Assembly: GCA_002322525.1 (NCBI GenBank)
Contig: DCOU01000022.1
Coordinates: forward strand, 1 to 6,337
From: Candidatus Omnitrophica bacterium UBA1562
Lineage (GTDB): Bacteria; Omnitrophota; Gorgyraeia; Gygaellales; Profunditerraquicolaceae
Length of the DNA stretch: 6,337 bases
Direction of reading: 5' to 3'
This document shows positions 1-4,210 of the stretch, one piece after another (the stretch's first letter is position 1; the number at the start of each line of letters is the position of its first letter). A program made the translations under genes and the position numbers. The notes under the pieces were generated by a model, which was given only the letters and a program-made list of their open reading frames with translations, did not search any database and was not told the origin of the DNA.

Positions 1-28
1 TGATTATTTTTATTCGTGTCAAAGAAAA

Positions 29-54
29 AGGGCTGAACGGTTAAGTCCAGCCCT
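29..54 (-). terminator. Intrinsic terminator of the secreted-protein gene
   Basis: On the minus strand the arms AGGGCTGGAC and GTTCAGCCCT form a 10-bp stem (one G-U pair) around a 6-nt loop. The stem is followed at once by the T-rich run TTTTTCTTT. It lies about 70 nt past the stop codon of the gene at 126-626 and points the right way to end that transcript. Confidence 0.85.
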
Positions 55-125
55 CTGGTGTTAAGTCAATTAAATTTATTACCTACAAACAGTCTTCTTA
101 AAAAAGATTCTTAGTGGCAACCGCG

Positions 126-626
126 CTACTTCGGTACAGGCCTATTGCTTGCTGGCGCCTCTCTTGTTGGTGTTGGTGATGGTGTTGGTGTTGGTGTTGC
201 TGTCGATGTTGCTGTTGGGCAAGGCCCACCATTGCAAGTCACAGTTCCACTCATGCTCATGGCTGCTGACCCCACAAAGGGTCTAGGTGTAGGACGTGTA
301 ATATACAACACCTTCAGTTGAGGTTGTGGTTGTGGTGTATTTAGATATTCTACTCTTTGATGAGTATCCATCTCCTGTTTTCTCCAATTTTGATAGGCAG
401 TAGAATTTAGATAGGCATTAGACTGTGGAGCAGATGGATGACGAGCATAATAATCATCATTATGATAATAATTTGCTCTTCTGGGACTATGAGTAGATCT
501 TGGAACGGTAACAGTAGGTGTTGGAGTTGGTGTTGGTGATGCTGGTTCATCAACACCTGCCCACGCAGCACTTGATACCGTCAATAAAAACATTGCTACC
601 CCGATGATTCTAATTATTTTTACCAT
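126..626 (-). CDS. Secreted Thr-Pro-repeat protein of unknown function
   Basis: A 166-residue protein that I do not recognise. The N-terminus is a clear Sec signal peptide: basic MVKIIR, a hydrophobic core (IIGVAMFLLTVSSAA) and a likely signal peptidase I site after Ala23 (AWA|G). Mature protein would therefore begin at Gly24 outside the cytoplasm. Two Thr-Pro tracts lie at about residues 31-38 and 144-154, resembling flexible cell-wall or surface linkers. Between them is a Tyr/Asn/Gln-rich segment (about 52-110), and a CNGGPC motif (Cys131, Cys136) that could form a small disulfide loop. There is no catalytic motif, no second membrane segment and no lipobox. The start is supported by a good Shine-Dalgarno (AAAGGAGAGG, about 629-637). 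The gene has its own promoter and terminator, so it appears monocistronic and independent of groESL. The (TP)n tracts are low-complexity DNA (repeated GGTGTT on the plus strand) and could vary in length between strains. Confidence 0.8.
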   Translation of the reverse strand: MVKIIRIIGVAMFLLTVSSAAWAGVDEPASPTPTPTPTVTVPRSTHSPRRANYYHNDDYYARHPSAPQSNAYLNSTAYQNWRKQEMDTHQRVEYLNTPQPQPQLKVLYITRPTPRPFVGSAAMSMSGTVTCNGGPCPTATSTATPTPTPSPTPTREAPASNRPVPK

Positions 627-684
627 ATCCTCTCCTTTCTAAATGCTTTCGCAAAAAATTAAAAATCCTAAACTTCTGTTATAA

Positions 685-712
685 AGTATACCATTGATTT
701 GTTAGTTTTCAA
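685..712 (-). promoter_or_regulatory. Probable sigma-70 promoter of the secreted-protein gene
   Basis: On the minus strand a -35-like TTGAAA (707-712) and a -10 TATACT (685-690) are 16 nt apart. The -10 is preceded by TGG, an extended -10 arrangement. The position leaves a leader of about 50 nt before the ATG at 626. The match is good but not perfect. Confidence 0.55.
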
Positions 713-721
713 GCCTAAAAG

Positions 722-765
722 ACAAGAAAATGAAAGCGTTTTCTTGTTACTCTTGAGGCGAGTAA
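722..765. other. Two adjacent inverted repeats upstream of the secreted-protein promoter
   Basis: ACAAGAAAA (722-730) is perfectly complementary to TTTTCTTGT (739-747), with 8 nt between them. Starting at the last base of that arm, TTACTC (747-752) pairs with GAGTAA (760-765). The first lies about 10 bp upstream of the -35 of the secreted-protein promoter. It could be an operator or activator site, or simply a weak hairpin, and I cannot tell which. A direct repeat GTAAGCAT follows at 773-780 and 785-792. I see nothing else gene-like between 627 and 860. Confidence 0.35.
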
Positions 766-860
766 AACAATTGTAAGCATTTTAGTAAGCATGATTATTT
801 TTTATCCCTCGCAAAGCCCTAGACATGCATAACCTTTTTAGTGGTCTGTCTTGAGAAAAG

Positions 861-893
861 AAAAAGGGCGAAGTTTTTGCTTCGCCCTTTTTT
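861..893 (-). terminator. Strong intrinsic terminator of the groES-groEL operon
   Basis: Arms 861-873 and 880-892 form a perfect 13-bp stem (core AGGGCGAAG / CTTCGCCCT) around a 6-nt loop. The A-rich left arm becomes the U tract of a minus-strand transcript (TTTTTCTTTTC). The right side also ends in T6, so the element could work in both directions. It lies about 80 nt past the groEL stop and separates groEL from the secreted-protein gene. Confidence 0.88.
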
Positions 894-924
894 GTTGTGT
901 CGCTTTCATTGCTAATCTTGTCGT

Positions 925-951
925 GGGTCAGTCCCCTTCGGGGACAGACCC
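925..951. repeat. REP-like palindrome between groEL and its terminator
   Basis: A compact GC-rich palindrome: GGGTC (925-929) pairs with GACCC (947-951), an A/A mismatch follows, and GTCCCC (931-936) pairs with GGGGAC (940-945) across a TTC loop. On the minus strand it reads GGGTCTGTCCCC at its 5' end. It lacks a U tract, so it is not a terminator itself. Its form is that of a REP-type dispersed palindrome, which elsewhere can stabilise mRNA 3' ends or be mobilised by REP-associated tyrosine transposases. That identity is inferred, because only one copy is in the window. Confidence 0.55.
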
Positions 952-969
952 TACTGGCAACGCTAGTTT

Positions 970-2610
970 TTAATACATCCCTCCACCCATTCCTCCCATT
1001 CCACCTCCTGGTGACATAGGCATATGAGCTTCTTTCTCGGGTTTTTCTGTAACAATCGCCTCCGTCATTAATAATAATGCGGCTACGCTGGCAGCATTTT
1101 GTAAAGCAGAACGCGTAACCTTAGTCGGATCAATTACACCGGCTTCAATCATATCCACGTAAGCGTCCTGATTAACATCATAACCCACATTGGCTTTTTC
1201 CTGCTTTACCCGCTGCACCACCACTGAACCCTCAAGGCCGGCATTCTCCGTAAGTTGTCTTATGGGTTCTTCCAATGAGCGCCTTATTATATCCACGCCT
1301 ATCTTCTCATCGCCTTCGAGCCTAAGTTTGTCTAGCGCCGGAAGAGTGCGTAGTAACGCTACTCCGCCGCCGGGGACTATACCTTCCTCAACTGCTGCGC
1401 GCGTGGCATGCAGGGCATCTTCTACGCGGGCCTTCTTCTCTTTCATTTCAGTTTCCGTAGCTGCGCCCACATTAATTACTGCTACTCCGCCTGCAAGCTT
1501 TGCCAGGCGCTCCTGAAGCTTTTCCTTATCGTAATCCGAATCGGTATCTTCAACCTGCTTCTTGAGCTGGGCGATTCTGGCATTAATCGTCTGGGTCTTG
1601 CCTGCACCCTCGACTATAGTGGTATTTTCTTTATCAATTTTTACTCTCTTTGCCCGGCCTAAATCCTCAATATCCACGTTCTCTAATTTTATTCCTAACT
1701 CTTCGGTTAAGGCCTTTCCTCCGGTAAGCACAGAAATGTCTTCCAACATTGCCTTACGCCTATCGCCGTAACCCGGCGCCTTAACTGCACAAGCTGAAAA
1801 TGTGCCGCGGATTTTATTTACTACTAATGTAGCTAATGCCTCGCCTTCCACATCTTCGGCAAGAATTAAAAGCGGTTTTCCGACGCGGGCAATCTTCTCT
1901 AATAACGGCAATAAATCTTTGAGTGAGGATATCTTTTTTTCATGAATAAGAATGTAAGGTTCCTCCAGTATGCACTCCATACGCTCTGCGTCAGTCACAA
2001 AATAAGGAGAGAGATACCCCTGGTCAAACTGCATACCTTCCACAACTTCCAGGGTTGTAGCCATTGACTTTGCTTCTTCTACGGTGATAACGCCGTCTTT
2101 ACCTACCTTATCCATAGCTTCGGCAATTAAATTACCGATAGTAGTATCGCAGTTTGCGGCAATTGAGGCTACCTGGGCTACTTCTTCCTTTTTATCTTTA
2201 ATGGGCGTAGAAAGCTTCTTTAATTCCTCTACCACCTTTTCCACTGCTTTTTCAATCCCGCGTTTCAAAGCCATGGGATTTGCGCCGGCAGTAACATTTT
2301 TTAAACCTTCACGGTATATTGCCTCAGCCAGAATCGTGGCTGTAGTTGTTCCGTCGCCAGCTGTATCTGAGGTTTTTTCCGCAACTTCTTTGACCATCTG
2401 CGCACCCATATTCTCAAACGGGTCTTCCAAATCAATTTCTTTGGCAACAGTAACGCCGTCTTTGGTGATTGTGGGTGAGCCGAATTTCTTGTCTATTAAG
2501 ACATTGCGGCCTTTGGGGCCTAAGGTCACCTTTACTGCCGCAGCTAACTGTTCAACACCACTTAAAATCTTCCTGCGGCCTTCGTCCTTAAATAACAATT
2601 CCTTTGCCAT
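970..2610 (-). CDS. groEL: GroEL, 60-kDa chaperonin
   Basis: The ATP-driven folding chaperonin of the cytoplasm. It forms a double seven-membered ring that encloses non-native proteins under the GroES lid. At 546 residues it is full length for the family. The nucleotide site is intact: TLGPKG (29-34), AGDGTTT (84-90, with Asp86 as the Mg/ATP ligand), the hydrolytic Asp398 in RVEDALHATR, and the chaperonin signature AAVEEGIVPGGG (405-416). The apical domain spans roughly 190-375. The C-terminus is the typical Gly-Gly-Met tail (from about 535). The start MAKELLFKDE is backed by a strong AAAGGAGGAGG ribosome binding site (2613-2623). The gene follows groES by 98 nt, a gap filled mostly by a repeat array, and should share the CIRCE-controlled promoter upstream of groES. 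No residue anomaly was seen. Confidence 0.98.
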   Translation of the reverse strand: MAKELLFKDEGRRKILSGVEQLAAAVKVTLGPKGRNVLIDKKFGSPTITKDGVTVAKEIDLEDPFENMGAQMVKEVAEKTSDTAGDGTTTATILAEAIYREGLKNVTAGANPMALKRGIEKAVEKVVEELKKLSTPIKDKKEEVAQVASIAANCDTTIGNLIAEAMDKVGKDGVITVEEAKSMATTLEVVEGMQFDQGYLSPYFVTDAERMECILEEPYILIHEKKISSLKDLLPLLEKIARVGKPLLILAEDVEGEALATLVVNKIRGTFSACAVKAPGYGDRRKAMLEDISVLTGGKALTEELGIKLENVDIEDLGRAKRVKIDKENTTIVEGAGKTQTINARIAQLKKQVEDTDSDYDKEKLQERLAKLAGGVAVINVGAATETEMKEKKARVEDALHATRAAVEEGIVPGGGVALLRTLPALDKLRLEGDEKIGVDIIRRSLEEPIRQLTENAGLEGSVVVQRVKQEKANVGYDVNQDAYVDMIEAGVIDPTKVTRSALQNAASVAALLLMTEAIVTEKPEKEAHMPMSPGGGMGGMGGGMY

Positions 2611-2633
2611 TACCTCCTCCTTTCAGTCGTCGG

Positions 2634-2711
2634 AGTGTAAAGTTTTTTAAGTGTAAAGTGTTTAAGTTTTTATTGCTTACACACTTACACACTTACAAAC
2701 TTACACACTTA
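2634..2711. repeat. Inverted octamer array between groES and groEL
   Basis: The right part holds CTTACACA at 2676-2683, 2684-2691 and 2700-2707, a variant CTTACAAA at 2692-2699, and a partial CTTA at 2708-2711. The left part (2634-2675) is a degenerate array of the opposite sense, with GTGTAAAG-type words at 2635 and 2651 and AAG-rich variants between. The two halves can fold into a long imperfect hairpin in the groES-groEL mRNA. The groES stop codon (2709-2711) lies in the last partial unit, and the array ends about 10 nt before the groEL ribosome binding site. Confidence 0.8.
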
Positions 2712-2999
2712 TTTAATAATCGCGAGGATATCCTCTTCGCGCATAATTAATAACTCTTCGCCTTCTTTGGTCGTAATTTCATTGCCGGAATACTTTCCGT
2801 ATAATACCTTGTCTCCGACTTTCACTTCCGGTCGCTGGACCGTGCCGTTTTCTAAAACTTTACCTTTACCTACGGCCACCACCTTGCCTTCTTGGGGCTT
2901 CTCTTTAGCAGTATCAGGTATGACTATACCGCCCTTTGTTTTTGCCTCTGCCTCCAGCGCCTTTATGACCACGCGGTCTCCCAATGGTTGAATGTTCAT
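2709..2999 (-). CDS. groES: GroES, 10-kDa co-chaperonin
   Basis: Heptameric lid that binds the GroEL apical domains and closes the folding chamber. The 96 residues match the usual length. The N-terminal Cpn10 signature is present (IQPLGDRVVIK, 3-13). The mobile loop covers about residues 17-32, with the GroEL-contacting hydrophobic IVI at 25-27. GDKVLYGKYSG (62-72) and the C-terminal EEDILAIIK are typical. The start is supported by a strong GGGAGGTG ribosome binding site (about 3006-3013). It is the first gene of the groES-groEL operon, downstream of a consensus promoter and a CIRCE operator, so heat-shock induction through HrcA is expected. Its stop codon falls in the first unit of a repeat array that fills most of the gap to groEL. 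Confidence 0.97.
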   Translation of the reverse strand: MNIQPLGDRVVIKALEAEAKTKGGIVIPDTAKEKPQEGKVVAVGKGKVLENGTVQRPEVKVGDKVLYGKYSGNEITTKEGEELLIMREEDILAIIK

Positions 3000-3020
3000 T
3001 CTTTCACCTCCCTTTTTGTT

Positions 3021-3090
3021 AGTTCGTAGTTCGTAGTTTTTAGTTCGTAGTTTTGTTTAACTATGAATTATGAACTCTCAACTATGAACT
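3021..3090. repeat. Ten-unit inverted heptamer array in the groES leader
   Basis: Seventy bases divide cleanly into ten 7-nt units. The first five are AGTTCGT (three copies: 3021, 3028, 3042) or AGTT-variants; after a transitional unit (3056-3062), the last four are ATGAACT (two copies: 3070, 3084) or close variants. The second word is nearly the reverse complement of the first, so the halves can pair into a hairpin. The array fits exactly between the CIRCE palindrome (from 3091) and the groES ribosome binding site (ending at 3013), so it makes up most of the groES 5' untranslated region. Confidence 0.82.
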
Positions 3091-3125
3091 ATAATTAGCA
3101 CTCTTGTTTCCAGAGTGCCAATTAT
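3091..3125 (-). promoter_or_regulatory. CIRCE operator (HrcA binding site)
   Basis: The plus strand reads TTAGCACTC (3095-3103), a 9-nt spacer and GAGTGCCAA (3113-3121). This matches the CIRCE consensus TTAGCACTC-N9-GAGTGCTAA with one mismatch. The palindrome extends outward to 13-bp arms (3091-3103 and 3113-3125). It overlaps the -10 box and the expected transcription start of groES, the classical position for HrcA repression relieved by heat through GroE-dependent HrcA folding. The hrcA gene is not in the window. Confidence 0.96.
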
Positions 3126-3149
3126 AAAATAAAAAAAACATTTTGTCAA
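3121..3149 (-). promoter_or_regulatory. Consensus sigma-70 promoter of groES-groEL
   Basis: On the minus strand TTGACA (3144-3149) and TATAAT (3121-3126) are exact consensus hexamers separated by exactly 17 nt of A/T-rich sequence. The start site should fall near 3114, inside CIRCE. A promoter this strong is consistent with one held down by a repressor. Confidence 0.93.
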
Positions 3150-3150
3150 G

Positions 3151-3185
3151 TAAAATCGCCTTCGGCGAGGCTTCTGGCGATTTTA
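3151..3185. other. Hairpin between coaX and the groES promoter, possible coaX terminator
   Basis: TAAAATCGCC (3151-3160) is perfectly complementary to GGCGATTTTA (3176-3185), with 15 nt between. A smaller CGCC-TTC-GGCG hairpin can form inside. On a coaX transcript it gives an A-tract, GC stem and a short U-tract, so it may terminate coaX transcription just before the groES -35 at 3149. The U run is short, and it could equally be a dispersed palindromic repeat. Confidence 0.5.
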
Positions 3186-3190
3186 CGCAG

Positions 3191-3250
3191 ACCCCGATGA
3201 GTATGCGGAAATTATCGTAGAGAATTTCCGCATATCTTACGAATCGGGGT
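3191..3250. repeat. 60-nt two-part palindrome downstream of coaX
   Basis: The outer arms ACCCCGAT (3191-3198) and ATCGGGGT (3243-3250) enclose perfect 12-bp inner arms TATGCGGAAATT (3202-3213) and AATTTCCGCATA (3223-3234). The inner loop is 9 nt, with an asymmetric bulge of 3 nt on one side and 8 nt on the other. It has no U tract and no open reading frame. It may be a small non-autonomous palindromic element or a structured mRNA 3' end. I cannot assign it to a known family. Confidence 0.6.
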
Positions 3251-3270
3251 AGATATAATTTCCTATAGTA

Positions 3271-4077
3271 TCAAGCAAAATTTTCATTTGATTGTTTCAT
3301 TAATGAAACAATCAAATGATTCTGCGGCAATTGAGCCGCAGAATCTAAAAAATTTCTGTAAATAAGCTTCAATCCTTTAAGGGTTAAATCCTTATCTATC
3401 TTATCAATCTGCCGGCAATATTTTCCCATTAAATCAATATTACCTCCTGTGCCGATGGCTTTTGCGTTCTTACTGATTTTCTTTTTTATTCTTATAACCA
3501 AACCATCAGTGAGCGCAGCAAAACCATAAACTATGCCGCTTAACATACTGTTTCTGGTGTCCCGGCCGATAAATTCCTTTGGCTCTTCTAATTTTGTCCT
3601 GGGCAATAGTGCTGTCCGCTGATTAAGGGCATCTAGAGATAAACCCAGGCCCGGTAAAATCATGCCCCCCAAATACTCCTTATTCCTTGAAACCACGTCA
3701 AAGGTAATAGCAGTGCCAAAATCAACCGCAATTAAAGGCGCGCCATAAAACATAACTCCTGCATAGGCATTAACCAGACGGTCCTGGCCCACTTGTTTGG
3801 GTTTACGGTAAAGATTCTTTATAGGCACTTTTATCTCTCTACCTATAATATAAGGTCGCCTACCCAATAGTCTTTTTAAGTCTTGTTTTAAAATCCGAGT
3901 AACATCTGGCACGACGCTACAGATGATAATATCATTAATTTCAATCTCTCTTAATCTACTCTTAATTCTCTGTAGATTATAATCTTTTGTGGCAATACTA
4001 AATCTTTTCATAATCTTATTGCCAGAAAATAATCCAAAACTAATATTAGTATTACCTATATCAATGGCTAATAGCAT
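3271..4077 (-). CDS. coaX: Type III pantothenate kinase (CoaX)
   Basis: Phosphorylates pantothenate with ATP, the first step of coenzyme A synthesis, in the cytoplasm. Type III enzymes are dimers of the ASKHA fold, need a monovalent cation and are not feedback-inhibited by CoA. The family motifs are in order: phosphate-binding DIGNTN (6-11), the catalytic GxDR motif as GQDR (97-100, Asp99), VDFGTAITFD (118-127), GGMILPGL (137-144) and GTGGN (209-213). The conserved fold appears to end at about LKLIYRN (236-242). The last 24 or so residues are an extension encoded largely by two palindromes, making the protein 268 residues against roughly 255-260 usually. The ATG fits the conserved N-terminus, but its AAAGGA ribosome binding site lies unusually close. 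It sits 93 nt behind uvrB and is probably read from the same upstream promoter. Confidence 0.95.
   Translation of the reverse strand: MLLAIDIGNTNISFGLFSGNKIMKRFSIATKDYNLQRIKSRLREIEINDIIICSVVPDVTRILKQDLKRLLGRRPYIIGREIKVPIKNLYRKPKQVGQDRLVNAYAGVMFYGAPLIAVDFGTAITFDVVSRNKEYLGGMILPGLGLSLDALNQRTALLPRTKLEEPKEFIGRDTRNSMLSGIVYGFAALTDGLVIRIKKKISKNAKAIGTGGNIDLMGKYCRQIDKIDKDLTLKGLKLIYRNFLDSAAQLPQNHLIVSLMKQSNENFA
3285..3345. repeat. Two abutting palindromes inside the 3' end of coaX
   Basis: Positions 3285-3318 are a perfect 34-bp palindrome (17-bp arms, no spacer; centre TCATT|AATGA). Sharing its last base, GATTCTGCGGC (3318-3328) pairs with GCCGCAGAATC (3335-3345) around a 6-nt loop. Together they encode about residues 245-265 of CoaX. 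Both remain open in the coaX frame. They look like inserted elements that replaced the original gene end. Confidence 0.85.
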
Positions 4078-4090
4078 ATCCTTTCAGAAA

Positions 4091-4210
4091 TTCAAAATCC
4101 AAATATTACCAAATCCAAAATAAATCCAAAATCCCAAATCCAAAATCTTTTGGGATTTGGAAATTGGGATTTATTTGGTAGTATTGGTATTATTGGAAAT
4201 TGGGATTTTA
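4091..4210. repeat. Inverted heptamer array spanning the uvrB stop and the gap to coaX
   Basis: The left half is a degenerate array of ATCCAAA/ATCCCAA words in near 7-nt phase (for example 4123-4143). From about 4148 the sense flips to GGGATTT/GGAAATT words. The inner arms (about 4118-4147 and 4148-4177) form an imperfect hairpin of nearly 30 bp with a very small loop. The uvrB stop codon (4171-4173) lies in one arm and the last uvrB codons lie in the array. No U tract follows, so I do not call it a terminator. Confidence 0.75.

Noticed and set aside
112..128. Possible relation to 951-966 (both contain a TGGCAAC-CGCTA-like string)
   Set aside because: The match is short and needs a gap, so it is not distinguishable from chance.
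731..757. Tiny plus-strand frame starting ATGAAAGCG
   Set aside because: Only eight codons before a stop, with no supporting ribosome binding site or context.
2084..2650. 188-codon open frame on the plus strand opposite the groEL 5' part
   Set aside because: It lies wholly antisense to an unmistakable groEL, has no family resemblance or clear ribosome binding site, and its composition is what the complement of groEL codons would give. The other plus-strand frames opposite groEL, groES and uvrB are rejected for the same reason.
2676..2711. CRISPR-like array
   Set aside because: The units are 7-8 nt and directly tandem, with no spacers. The other arrays (3021-3090, 4091-4210, 6314-6337) fail in the same way, and no cas gene is present.
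4118..4177. Intrinsic terminator of uvrB
   Set aside because: The hairpin is long but AT-rich, no U tract follows in the uvrB direction, and it contains the uvrB stop codon. It fits a repeat array better, and read-through into coaX is likely.
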